From assembly GCA_964036045.1 (NCBI GenBank), contig OZ038381.1, positions 119,594,843 to 119,658,842 of the forward strand: DNA of 64,000 bases, given 5' to 3'. A program made the translations under genes and the position numbers. Within the stretch, counting starts at the first letter, position 1; each line of letters opens with the position of its first letter. Positions 1 to 12,121 of the stretch are shown here, piece by piece. The notes below the pieces were generated by a model that searched no databases, was not told where the DNA came from, and saw nothing but the letters and a program-made list of their open reading frames with translations. This stretch comes from Eutreptiella sp. 'Long Island Sound 2002' (lineage: Eukaryota; Euglenozoa; Euglenophyceae; Eutreptiales; Eutreptiaceae).

Positions 1-3000
1 CCTGGGGGCAGTGGGCAGTGGAACTCCTGCAATGCACTGCCACAGCGCCTGGGGGCAGTGGGCAGTGGACCTCCTTTAATGCACTGCCTCACCGCCTAGG
101 GACAGTGGGCAGTGGACCTCCTGCAATGCACTGCCGCACTGCTTGGGGGCAGTGGGCAGTGGACCTCCTTCAGAGCTCTGCCTCACTGCCTGGGGGCAGT
201 GGGCAGCGGACCTCCTGCAATACACTGCCTCACTGCCTGGGGGCAGCGGGCAGTGGACCTCCTGCAATGCACTGCCTCACTGCCTGGGGGCAGTGGGCAG
301 TGGACCTTCCGCAATACACTGCCCAACTGCCTGGGGGCAGTGAGCAGTGGACCTTCTTCAATGCAGTGCCTCACTGCCTGGGGGCAGTGGGCAGTGGACC
401 TCCTGCAATGCACTGTGCCACTGCCCGGGGGCAGTGGGCAGTGGCCCTCCTGCAGTACACTGCCCCACTGCCTGGGGGCAGTGGGCAGTGGACCTTCTGC
501 AATGAACTGCCCCGCTGCCTCGGGGCAGCGGGCAGGGAACCTCCTGCAATACACTGCCTCACTGCCTGGGGGCAGCGGGCAGTGGACCTCCTTCAATGCA
601 CTGCCCCACTGCCTAGGGGCAGTGGGCAGTGGACCTTCCGCAATACACTGCCCCACTGCCTGGGGGCAGTGGGCAGTGAAGCTCCTGCAATACACTTCCG
701 CACCGCCTGGGGGCAGTGGGCAGTGGACCTTCTTCAGTGCACCGCCTCACTGCCTGGGGCAGTGGGCAGTCCACCTCCTGCAATACACTGCCCCACTGCC
801 TGGGGGCAGTGGGCAGTGGAATTCCCGCAGTACACTGCCCCACTGCCTGGGGGCAGCGGGCAGTGGACCTCCTTCAATGCACTGCCCCACTGCCTAGGGG
901 CAGTGGGCAGTGGACCTTCCGCAATACACTGCCCCACTGCCTGGGGGCAGTGGGCAGTGAAGCTCCTGCAATACACTGCCGCACCGCCTGGGGGCAGTGG
1001 GCAGTGGACCTTCTTCAATGCACCGCCTCACTGCCTGGGGCAGTGTGCAGTCGACCTCCTGCAATACACTGCCCCACTGCCTGGGGCAGTGGGCAGTGGA
1101 ACTCCTGCAGTACACTGCCCCACTGCCTGGGGGCAGTGGGCACCGGACCTCCTGCAGTACACTGCCTCACTGCCTGGGGGCAGTGGGCAGTGGACCTCTT
1201 GCTATACACTGCCCCACTGCCTGGGGGCAGTGGGCAGTGGACCTCCTGCAATGCACTGCCGCACTGCCCGGGGGCAGTGGGCAGTGGACCTCCTGCAATA
1301 CACTGCCTCACTGCCTGGGGGCAGTGGGCACTGGACCTTCTGCAGTACACTGCCCCACGGCCTGGGGGCAGCGGGCAGTGCAACTCCTGCAATACACTGC
1401 CTCACTGCCTGGGGGCAGTGGGCAGTGGAACTTCTGCAATGCACCGCCTCACTGCCTGGGGGCAGTGGGCAGTGGAACTCCTGCAACACACTGCCACAGC
1501 GCCTGGGGGCAGTGGGCAGTGGGACTTCTGCAATACACTGCCCCAGTGCCTGGGGGCAGTGGGCAGTGGACCTTCTTCAATGCACGGCCTCACTGCCTGG
1601 GGCAGTGGACAGTGGACCTGCTGCACCACACGGCCTCACTGCCTGGGGGCTGTGGGTAGTGGACCTCCCGCAACACACTGCCTCACTGCCTGGGGGCAGT
1701 GGGCAGTGGATCTCCTGCTATACACTGCCCCACTGCCTGGGGGCAGTGGGCAGTGGACTCCTGCAATGCACTGCCGCACTCCCTGGGGGCAGTGGGCAGT
1801 GGGCAGTGGACCTCCTGCAATACACTGCCCTGCTGCCTGGGGGTAGTGGGCAGTGGGCCTCCCACAATACACTGCCCCACTGCCTGGGGGCACTGGGCAG
1901 TGGACCTCCTGCAATGCACTACCTCACTGCCTGGGGGCAGTGGGCAGTGGACCTCCTGCAATACATTGCCCCACCGCCTGGGTGCAGTGGGCAGTGGACG
2001 TCCTGCAATACACTACACCACTGCCCAGGGGCACTGGGCAGTGGACCTCCTGCAATACACTGCCTCACTGCCTGGGGGCAGTGGGCAGTGGACCTCCTGC
2101 AGTACACTGCGTCACTGCCTGGGGGCAGTGGGCAGTGGAATTCCCGCAGTACACTGCCCCACTGCCTGGGGGCAGTGGGCAGTGGAACTTCTGCAATGCA
2201 CCGCCACACTGCCTGGGGGCAGTGGGCGGTGGACCTCCTGCAGTACACTGCCCCAGTGCCTGGGGACAGTGGGCAGTGGAACTCCTGCAATACACTGCCT
2301 CACTGCCTGGGGGCAGTGGGCAGTGGACCTTCTGCAACACACTGCCACACCGCCTGTGGGCAGTGGGCAGTGGGACTTCTGTAATACACTGCCCCAGTGC
2401 CCGGGGGCAGTGGGCAGTGGACCTCCTGCAATGCACTGCCTCACTGCGTGGGGGCAGTGGGTAGTGGACCTCCTGCAACACACTGCCTCACTGCCTGGGG
2501 GCAGTGGGCAGTGGAACTCCTGCAATACACTGCCTGACTGCCTGCAGGCGGTGGGCTGTGTAACTCCTGCAATGCACTGCCTCACTGCCCCGGGGGCAGT
2601 GGGCAGTGGAACTCCTGCAATGCACTGCCTCACTGCCGTGGGGCAGTGGGCAGTGGAACTCCTGCAATGCACTGCCTCACTGCCTCCGGGCAGTGGGCAG
2701 TGTAACTCCTGCAGTACACTGCCCCACTGCCTGGGGGCAGTGGGCAGTGGAACTCCTGCAATGCACTGCCTCACTGCCTGGGGGCAGTGGGCAGTCGACC
2801 TCCTGTAGTACACTGCCCCACTGCCTGGGGGCAGTGGGCAGTTGAACTCCTGCAATGCACTGCCTCACTGCCCTGGGGGCAGTGGGTAGTGGACCTCCTG
2901 CAGTGCACTGCCCCACTGCCTGGGGGCAGTGGGCAGTGGACCTCCTGCAATACACTGCCCCACTGCCTGGGGGCAGTGGGCAGTGGACCTCCTGCAGTAC

Positions 3001-6000
3001 ACTGCCCCACTACCTGGGGGCAGTGGGCAGTGGACCTCCTGCAATGCACTGCCGCACTCCCTGGGGGCAGTGGGCAGTGGGCAGTGGACCTCCTGCAATA
3101 CACTGCCCCACTGCCTGGGGGCAGTGGGCACTGGAGGTTCTGCAGTACACTGCCCCACGGCCTGCGGGCAGCAGGCAGTGCAACTCCTGCAATACACTAC
3201 CTCACTGCCTGGGGGCAGTGGGCAGTGGAACTTCTGCAATGCACTGCCTCACTGCCTGGGGGCAGTGGGCAGTGGACCTCCTACAACGCACTGACCCACT
3301 GCCTGGGGGCAGTGGGCAGTGGACCTCCTGCAATGCACTGCCTCACTGCCTGGGGGCAGCGGGCAGTGGACCTCCTGCAATACACTGCCGCACTGCCTGG
3401 GGGCAGTGGGCAGTTGACCTCCTTCAATGCACTGCCTCACTGCCTGGGGGCAGTGGGCAGTGGACCTCTTGCAATACACTGCCGCACTGCCTGGGGGCAG
3501 TGGGCAGTGGACCTCCTTCAATGCACTGCCTCACTGCCTGGGGGCAGTGGGCAGTGGACCTCCTGCAATGCACTGCCTCACTGCCTGGGGGCAGTGGGCA
3601 GTGGAACTCCTGCAATGCACTGCCACAGCGCCTGGGGGCAGTGGGCAGTGGACCTCCTTTAATGCACTGCCTCACTGCCTAGGGACAGTGGGCAGTGGAC
3701 CTCCTGCAATGCACTGCCGCACTGCTTGGGGGCAGTGGGCAGTGGACCTCCTTCAATGCACTGCCTCACTGCCTGGGGGCAGTGGGCAGCGGACCTCCTG
3801 CAATACACTGCCTCACTGCCTGGGGGCAGCGGGCAGTGGACCTCCTGCAATGCACTGCCTCACTGCCTTGGGGCAGTGGGCAGTGGACCTTCCGCAATAC
3901 ACTGCCCCACTGCCTGGGGGCAGTGGGCAGTGGACCTTCTTCGATGCAGTGCCTCACTGCCTGGGGGCAGTGGGCAGTGGACCTCCTGCAATGCACTGTG
4001 CCACTGCCCGGGGGCAGTGGGCAGTGGCCCTCCTGCAATACACTGCCTCACTGCCTGGGGGCAGTGGGCACTGGACCTTCTGCAGTACACTGCCCCACGG
4101 CCTGGGGGCAGCGGGCAGTGCAACTCCTGCAATACACTACCTCACTGCCTGGGGGCAGTGGGCAGTGGAACTTCTGCAATGCACCGCCTCACTGCCTCGG
4201 GGCAGTGGGCAGTGGAACTCCTGCAACACACTGCCACAGCGCCTGGGGGCAGTGGGCAGTGGGACTTCTGCAATACACTGCCCCACTGCCTGGGGGCAGT
4301 GGGCTGTGGACCTTCTTCAATGCACCGCCTCACTGCCTGGGGCAGTGGACAGTGGACCTGCTGCAGCACACGGCCTCACTGCCTGGGGGCTGTGGGTAGT
4401 GGACCTCCCGCAACACACTGCCTCACTGCCTGGGGGCAGTGGGCAGTGGATCTCCTGCTATACACTGCCCCACTGCCTGGGGGCAGTGGGCAGTGGACCT
4501 CCTGCAATGCACTGCCGCACTCCCTGGGGGCAGTGGGCAGTTGGCAGTGGACCTCCTGCAATACACTGCCCCGCTGCCTGGGGGTAGTGGGCAGTGGGCC
4601 TCCCGCAATACACTGCCCCACTGCCTGGGGGCAGTGGGCAGTGGACCTCCTGCAATGCACTACCTCACTGCCTGGGGGCAGTGGGCAGTGGACCTCCTGC
4701 AATACATTGCCCCACCGCCTGGGTGCAGTGGGCAGTGGACGTCCTGCAATACACTACACCACTGCCCAGGGGCACTGGGCAGTGGACCTCCTGCAATGCA
4801 CTGCCTCACTGCCTGGGGGCAGTGGGCAGTGGACCTCCTGCAGTACACTGCGTCACTTCCCTGGGGGCAGTGGGCAGTGGAATTCCCGCAGTACACTGCC
4901 CCACTGCCTGGGGGCAGTGGGCAGTGGAACTTCTGCAATGCACCGCCTCACTGCCTGGGGGCAGTGGGCGGTGGACCTCCTGCAGTACACTGCCCCAGTG
5001 CCTGGGGACAGTGGGCAGTGGACCTTCTGCAACACACTGCCACACCGCCTGGGGGCAGTGGGCAGTTGGACTTCTGTAATACACTGCCCCAGTGCCCGGG
5101 GGCAGTGGGCAGTGGACCTCCTGCAATGCACTGCCTCACTGCGTGGGGGCAGTGGGTAGTGGACCTCCTGCAACACACTGCCTCACTGCCTGGGGGCAGT
5201 GGGCAGTGGAATTCCCGCAGTACACTAGCCCACTGCCTGGGGACAGTTGGCAGTGGATCTCCTGCAATATACTGCCTCACTGCCTCGGGGCAGCGGGCAG
5301 TGGACCTCCTGCAGTACACTGCCCCACTGCCTGAGGGCAGTGGGCAGTGGACCTCCTACAACGCACTGCCTCACTGCCTGGGGGCAGTGGGCAGTGGACC
5401 TCCTGCAGTACACTGCCTCACTGCCTGGGGGCAGTGAACAGTGGACCTCCTGCAGCACACTGCCCCACTGCCTGGGGGCAGTGGGCATCGGACCTCCTGC
5501 AATACTCTGCCCCACTGCCCGGGGGCAGTGGGCAGTGGAACTCCTGCAATACACTGCCTGACTGCCTGCAGGCGGTGGGCTGTGTAACTCCTGCAATGCA
5601 CTGCCTCACTGCCCCGGGGGCAGTGGGCAGTGGAACTCCTGCAATGCACTGCCTCACTGCCGTGGGGCAGTGGGCAGTGTAACTCCTGCAATACACTGCC
5701 CCACTGCCTGGGGGCAGTGGGCAGTGGACCTCCTGCAGTACACTGCCTCACTGCCTGGGGGCAGTGGGCAGTGTAACTCCTGCAGTACACTGCCCGACTG
5801 CCTGGGGGCAGTGGGCAGTGGACCTCCTGCAATGCACTACCCACTGCCTGGGGGCAGTGGGCAGTGGAACTCCTGCAGTACACTGCCCCACTGCCTGGGA
5901 TAAGTGGGCAGTGGACCTCCTGCAATACACTGCCCCACTGCCTGGGGGCAGTGGGCAGTGGACCTCCTGCAGTACACTGCCTCACTGCCTGGGGGCAGTG

Positions 6001-7945
6001 GGCAGTGTAACTCCTGCAGTACACTGCCCGACCGCCTGGGGGCAGTGGTCAGTGGAACTCCTGCAATTCACTGCCTCACTGCCTGGGGGCAGTGGGCAGT
6101 GGACCTCCTGCAATGCACTGCCTCACTGCCTGGGGGCAGTGGGCAGTGCACCTCCCGCAGTACACTGCCCCACTGCCTGGGGGCAGTGGGCAGTGGACCT
6201 TCTGCAATACACTGCCCCACTGCCTGGGGGCAGTGGGCAGTGGACCTCCCGCAACACACTGCCTCACACCCTGGGGGCAGTGGGCAGTGAATCTCCTGCA
6301 ACACACCGCCTCACTGCCTGGGGGCAGTGGGTGTTGGACCTTCTGCAATACACTGCCCCACTGCCTGGGGGACAGTGGGCAGTGGACCTCCTGCATGACA
6401 CTGCCTCACTGCCTGGGGGCAGTGGGCAGTGGACCCCCTGCAATACACTGCCCCACTGCCTGGGGGGAATGGGCAGTGGACCTCCTGCAGTACACTGCCC
6501 CACTGCCTGGGGGCAGTGGGCAGTGGAACTCCTCCAGTACACTGCCTCACTGCCTGGGGGCAGTGGGCAGTGGAACTCGTGCAATACACTGCCCCACTGC
6601 CTGGGGGCAGTGGGCAGTGGACCTCCTGCAGTACACTGCCTCACTGCCTCGGGGCAGTGGGCAGTGGAACTCCTGCAATGCACTGCCTCACTGCCGTGGG
6701 GCAGTGGGCAGTGGACCTCCTGCAGTACACCGCCCGAGTGCCTGGGGGCAGTGGGCAGTGGACCTCCCGCAGTATACTGCCTCACTGCCTGGGGGCAGTG
6801 GGCAGTGGAACTCCTGCAATACACTGCCTCACTGCCGGGGGGCAGTGGGCAGTGGACCTCCTGCAACACAACGCCTCAGTGCCTGGGGGCAGTGGGCAGT
6901 GGAACTCCTGCAACACACTGCGTCACCGCTTCCAGGGGAGTGGGCTGTGGACCTTTTGCAATACACTGCTTCACTGCCTGGGGGGAGTGGGCAGTGCAAC
7001 TCGTGCAATGCACTGCCTCACCGTTTGGGGGGCAGTGGGCTGTGGAACTCCTGCAATGCACTGCCTCACTGCCTGGGGGCAGTGGGCAATGGACCTCCTG
7101 CAGTACACTGCCCCACTGCCTGGGGGCAGTGGGCAGTGGACCTCCTGCAGTATACGGCCTAACTGCCTGGGGGCAGTGGGCAGTGAAACTCCTGCAAACA
7201 CTGCCTCACTGCCTGGGGGCAGTGGGCAGTGGACCTCCTGCAACACACTGCCTCACTGCTTGGGGGCAGTGGGCAGTGGAAATCCTGCAGTACACTGCCT
7301 CACTGCCTGGGGGCAGTGGGCAGTGGAACTCCTGCGATACACTGCCCCACCGCCTTGGGGCAGTGGGCAGTGGACCTCCTGCAGTACACTGGCTCACTGC
7401 CTAGGGGCAGCAGGCAGTGGAACTCCTGCAGTATACGGCCTTACTGCCTGGGGGCAGTGGGCAGTGGAACTCCTGCAATACACTGCCCCACTGCCTGGGG
7501 GCAGTGGGCAGTGGACCTCCTGCAACACACTGCCTCACTGCCTGGGGGCAGTGGGCAGTGGAACTCCTGCAATACACCGCCTCACCGCCTGGGGGCGGTG
7601 GGCAGTGGAAGTCCTGTGATACACTGCCTCACTGCCTGAGGGCAGTGTGCAGTGGACCCCCTGCAATACACTGCCCCACTGCCTCGGGGCAGCGGGCAGT
7701 GGACCTCCTGCAGTACACTGCCTCACTGCCTGGGGGCAGTGGGCAGTGGAACTTCTGCAATACACTGCCCCACTGCCTGGGGGCAGTGGGCAGTGGAACT
7801 CCTGCAATACACTGCCCCACTGCCTCGGGGCAGTGGGCTGTGGACCTCCTGCAATACACTGCCCCACTGCCTGGGGGCAGTGGGCAGTGGACCTCCTGCA
7901 GTACACTGCCCCACTGCCTGGGGGCAGTGGGCAGTGGATCTTCTG
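1..7945. repeat. 47-bp tandem satellite array, about 169 units
   Basis: The whole stretch is a head-to-tail array of a 47-bp unit built as CACTGCC, one spare C or T, CACTGCC, TGGG, GGCAGTG, GGCAGTG and a 14-base spacer close to GACCTCCTGCAATA. The two CACTGCC blocks are complementary to the two GGCAGTG blocks, so each unit can form a 14-bp stem with one bulge and a TGGG loop. Point variants are scattered throughout, for example CAGCG for CAGTG, and a few units have lost a G. The array starts before the window and ends near 7945, where GGATCTTCTGCCC leads into different sequence. Because 47 is not a multiple of 3 and the unit lacks stops, long ORFs cycle through three phases every 47 codons. 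I treat them as artefacts. Confidence 0.97.
3584..5690. repeat. Second copy of a 2.7-kb higher-order block within the 47-bp satellite
   Basis: Rare variants in positions 1-2660 reappear in the same order here, which shows a segmental duplication inside the array. Positions 18-460 match 3601-4040 at a constant offset of 3583. From 1291 onward the offset drops to 2740, so the second copy lacks about 843 bp (18 units). Another single unit is missing near 5020, and about 310 bp is inserted between 5210 and 5520 before the shared GACTGCCTGCAGG variant at 2535 and 5559. Inside the first block, 584-745 is repeated at 865-1026 (offset 281, six units). This is the pattern expected of unequal exchange. 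Confidence 0.85.
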
Positions 7946-8275
7946 CCCAAAACAACAGTACAGCAGGGAGCACACAGTGCAGTATAGTGCACAGCAGGAA
8001 GCAGTGCAAGTGTAGTGCACAGCACCAAGCAGTGCAGCACCACACAAACAGCACAGATGGTGCAGCGCGGCACGCAGGGTGCAGTGGACCCATGAGGCCC
8101 TGTGTGACTGCGCGCAGGCGTCGGCAGGGCAGTGTCGGCCAAGTGCGCAAGTGCACTGGTCCGGCTATGCAACAACACACTTACACACAGCGCGCACACA
8201 ACACACACAGCCCAGCCCGTTTACCTGTACCCGTGGGTAGACATCCCGGCCTTTGCCTTTTGGTAATAGCGCCTT
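7946..8275. other. CAGTGC-rich transition without a gene
   Basis: These 330 bp join the 47-bp array to the 65-bp array. They hold irregular short repeats of the CAGTGCA/GTGCACAGCA type (7970-8040) and a CACACA-rich stretch (8165-8215). No credible coding frame, promoter or RNA gene is visible. The segment may be an upstream part of the family C non-LTR element whose 3' end lies at 9127-9701, but I see no clear match to the corresponding part of the other family C copy. Confidence 0.5.
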
Positions 8276-9126
8276 CGGCACAACACACTGAGCGGGCACA
8301 CCGGTGCTCAGGAGCCAAGTGGCCCAGGACACCGCACAAGCAAAGCAAAGGACGGAGCGCGTACACCGGTAAACAGGAGCCAAGTGGCGCAGGACACCGC
8401 AGACGAAACAGAACGAACCCCGCGGGCACATCAGTGAAGAGGAGGCAAGTGGCCCAGAACATCGCACACGCAAAGCAACACATCGAGCGGGCACACCGTT
8501 GCTCAGGAGCCAAGTGGCCCAGGACACTGCACACGCACCACAACACACCGAGCAGGTACACCGGTGAAGAGGAGTCAAGTGGCGCAGGACACCGCACCGA
8601 CAAAGCAACACACCGAGGGGACGCACCGGTGAACAGGAGCCAAGTGGCCCAGGACACCGCAGACAGAACACAGCAAACCACGCGGGCACACGAGTGAACA
8701 GGAGCTGAATGGCCCAGGACACTGCACACCCAAAGCAACGCATCGAGCAGGCACACCGGTGACCAGGAGCCAAGTGGCCCAGGACACAGCACACGCAACA
8801 CAACACACCAGGCGGGCACACCGGTGAACAGGAGCCAGGTGGCCCAGGACACCGCACAAGCAAAGCAACGCACCAAGGGGGCGCATCGGTGAACAGGAGC
8901 CAAGTGGCCCAGGACACCGCAGACGCGACCCAACAAACGACGCGGGCACACCTGTGAACAGGAGCTAAGTGGCCCAGGACACTGCACACGCAAAGCAACG
9001 CACCGAGCGAGCACACCGGTGAACAGGAGCCAAGTGGCCCAGGACACCGCACACGCAACACAACGGACCGAGCGGGCACACCGGTGAACAGGGGCCAAGT
9101 GGCCCAGGACACCGCACACACATGCA
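8276..9126. repeat. 65-bp minisatellite, about 13 copies
   Basis: A 65-bp unit recurs with exact spacing. The CACCGGTGAACAGGAGC core is found near 8301, 8366, 8431, 8496, 8561, 8626, 8691, 8756, 8821, 8886, 8951, 9016 and 9081. Each unit continues with an AAGTGGCCCAGGACACCGC block and a CACACGCAA-type spacer. About 2.6 copies of the same unit occur at 52986-53155, in both places directly 5' of the same conserved 570-bp sequence. It therefore appears to be a variable-number repeat in the 3' untranslated region of family C. Long minus-strand ORFs through it arise because 65 is not a multiple of 3. Confidence 0.93.
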
Positions 9127-9701
9127 CACCTAGGGCGGCCTAGGGACAGGAAAGAACCAACACCCCATGAGTCGGAAGCACTGGGGCGACCCAGCCGACC
9201 CACCGGGCCAGCAGCACGGGCGGTACCCCAAGGCCGCTGGTCCGAGCCGGGCCAGGCTGCATCCGGGACCATGGCAAACGTCACCCGGAGCCATGGAAGC
9301 AACCGCCGACAGGCCAGCCGGTACACAATCCCGGAGGGGGTCGGCTGCCAAGCAGAGAGGCCCCGCAACTCAAGCCACAAGGGTGAGGCGGTCCTACCGT
9401 AGACTAGCGGGAGCAATACCCCTTGTGGTGAGAGATACTCCACACGGCTGGGCAGCCCCCAGAGCTGCCGCCCAAGGAGGGGGCATGTGGCCCTACCCAT
9501 GGACACATGTGGGAACACCCTCCCACCTGGGACACCTGGACATGGTGGTCGCGACACTGCCTTCTCAAGCACCTGCTGAAGCGGCTTGAGAGGCACCTGA
9601 CCTAGGGCAGTGGGAGGGACAGGACGTCCCCTTGGTCAGACCTGCTTCCTGCATTGTCAAACGAGGCATCCTGAGCTCTCAAAGATACCTACCTACGTAC
9701 C
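9127..9701 (+). mobile_element. Family C non-LTR retrotransposon, 3' end with CCTA tail
   Basis: This segment aligns over its full length, at roughly 90 percent by eye, with 53157-53734, the 3' terminus of a family C insertion inside element B. Both copies end in CCTA repeats (9688-9701 and 53721-53734) immediately after CGAGCTC or CTGAGCTC and GATA, which marks the 3' end of a plus-strand element. A 140-codon ORF (9167-9589) exists, but the other copy shifts frame relative to it, so it is probably untranslated sequence. The 5' part of this copy is not recognisable and may be truncated into the satellite. Confidence 0.75.
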
Positions 9702-10037
9702 TTCGATCTGAAGGTTCGCCGTGGCTCTGGCCTTCGTTCCCCTTCCTGGGACGCCTGTGTCACCTGTGCCACCTGCCAGGGGTGAGGGGTGCACTGTGGC
9801 CAACGGGGCCAGGGCAGACAAGCCATAGCCTTTCATCTCAGCCTCTGCGGTGTCACCTACACTGCAGACAGGCACAGTCCTCATAGGAGGGAGGAAAGGG
9901 CTAGGACAGGTGTCCATTGGGGAGCTGCGGATGCCTCTGCAGCTCTTCACATCCCTGGTTAGCAGGTCAACACCTGGGCACATTGTAGGTGGGGGCTTCT
10001 TCAGATCGGAGAGCCCCAGCTTCGTCTCGAGTGCTGC
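9702..10037. other. No confident gene; flank of a split minus-strand ORF
   Basis: This is moderately GC-rich sequence between the CCTA tail and the stop codon of the split minus-strand ORF. A 96-codon minus-strand frame (9983-9693) with no recognisable motif could be a frameshifted continuation of that ORF. I see no promoter, RNA gene or repeat boundary here. Confidence 0.4.
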
Positions 10038-10147
10038 TTACAATGCACTCAAATTCGGATCTTCATCGCCTGAACCAAGGACCCGGGATAGCAACTCCAT
10101 GTTCTCATCGAGACCCAGCTTAGGGGCCCCGATTTGTGGAGGCAGAC

Positions 10148-10633
10148 TGTTAAAATACTGTTGGGGTATATTTGGGTTCTGGCTCTTTCTCCGTGAGTTC
10201 TCTTAGTTTTTCAAAATCAACTTCCCAAAAGTAACTTCATCCTTCCAAACTCCTTCCTGAGTATCCCACAACGCGAGCACGATGAGCGTCATTCATGATT
10301 ACAATAAATGAACAGAGTGTTCATTTAGCATGCCCGCACAACAAAATACTGCAGGGCCTGCCAACAACAACCTAAACTATGCATGCCGAAAAATATAAAT
10401 GACACTCCATAATAAAAATGTAATCTTTCAGGAGTGTGCTGCCTGCGATATTATCCTGTGAAACTGCAACACAATCTCTGTGCTGTCTCCGTGCGCGTGC
10501 TTCCTGTCAACGTGCGCGCGCTCTGTCTGTTTGCGCTTCTGTTTCCTGTTTCTGACCCTTTTACCCCACTGGATTCTGTTCTAAAGGGGGGGCTGTCACA
10601 TTGGTGTGTGGGTCTGATGCCCAGGGTATTGCA
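10148..10633 (-). repeat. LTR (3' LTR of the minus-strand element)
   Basis: This 486-bp repeat begins TG and ends CA and is paired with 13146-13631. A 9-bp perfect hairpin (AAATGAACA, GAG, TGTTCATTT) lies near 10308. The adjacent purine tract on the minus strand identifies it as the 3' LTR. Confidence 0.9.
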
Positions 10634-12121
10634 CTCCCCTCCCAAAACGTTTCACGGGGGCACCAACAGTAGACCCCTGAAATGTTTGAAATAAAAACTG
10701 ATACCCTGGCATCTGTCACACTTACCTTACCAACCCTAAACTCCTTGTGGTCCTTCATGGGCCTTATGTCCCTCTAAACTACCCCACTGAGGTGGGTCCT
10801 CTCTATACTGTGTACTATTGACATGGTATCTACTACGTCCTGGTCCCAAAAAAACGTAGCATGGGCCACCTGCACAAATCTCGCGACAGTCAGCAATTTC
10901 GTAGTTGCTGACAAAACGAAAACACAAAAAAAAACACAAAAAAAACAAATCCAGAAATTCCTACAACGGACAGCCTGCAAACAGCACCCTTGCATGAACC
11001 AGCAGTACACAGTAAAAGATGAGCCCTGCCTTTCAGAAGAAACTGCAGTGCACTGCCATTCATGCTGACATACTGAACCCAGTGTGTCCTGAGTTTCGGT
11101 ACGGGTATTGCTGTTGCTTGACATGCGACTTGGTGAAAAAGACTACAACAACAAGGTAATGGGCATAGTGCAAGGCACTCTGCAGAACGTGCAGTGTTCC
11201 GTGGTGCCTGGGCTGCTTTAGTGTTTTCCGCCGCAGACAAAGCAGTAAAACCTGGCGCAAAGCTGGGCTTAAAGTCCAGTAATGCCTGGACTATCTCATA
11301 CATGTATGCGGTTGGGTCTCTGGTCACCATCTCTAGTGCTGTGCAGCACCACTCCCGTCAGCAGTGCCGTGCCATGCCATCTGACTCTTCACTGTGGGGA
11401 GGGGGGGGGCGTCCCTGTCAGCAAGAGTTATGTGTTGTCGTAAGTGTAAAAAAATTGAGCTGTGGAGTCCCGTGTTGGTGTGGAATTAAATCTTCCCTGG
11501 TGAATGATCGCCATGTTGTGCACACAGTCCGCTGTCATGGGTTCTGGCCTTACCCTCTCCTGTCTGGGGATCCTGGAGGGGAATTCTGCCCTCCCTTTAC
11601 ACCAAGGGGAAACCCAAGCGCTGCTTGCCGTGACCCTGGGCTTGTGTCTTCTACCGACGTTACTTGCCCCTTCTGGGGTTTCTCCGGCGTAAAAAAAATG
11701 GAACGGCCTCTGCAGCCACATTCCCATTTCCCAGCCCAGGGGCTGATGCTTGTACGATCCCAGGGCTGTTTTGCAATCCCCTGCCCCATCTGGTCCGCAC
11801 CAATAAAAACCGTGGCGGGGGCCTGCCCAAGGAAAGGGGGCTTCCCAGCCCCCTCTGTGGCGATTCTGTCCAGCATGTGTATGTGTCCTAACCCCTCTTG
11901 CCGGCTCAGGCACCGTGGCAAGCCATCCAACCTTCCTGAGCAAGCAAAAATCATATAACCGCGTGGTTTTGTGGCCTCCCATCTGGCTCTCCACTCGGTG
12001 TATGTTCACATTGTAGAAAACGCAAAGAAAGAGAACAAAACTGTCAGCACAAGCCGACATAGCCGTGTAAGTTGGAAAAAATAAGCTGCACAGAGGATGC
12101 ATCACTACCACGTTTAGTTCC

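Noticed and set aside
18-2384. 788-codon ORF and many other long ORFs in the 47-bp array
   Set aside because: The unit has no stops in the plus frames, and its 47-bp length makes the reading repeat every 47 codons through three phases. Minus frames are equally long. There is no independent evidence of coding.
1-9126. CRISPR-like arrays
   Set aside because: Both the 47-bp and 65-bp arrays are continuous repeats without unique spacers, in clearly eukaryotic context.
8165-9596. Minus-strand ORFs of 320 and 471 codons
   Set aside because: They follow the 65-bp repeat and read it in rotating frames. The second family C copy does not preserve them.
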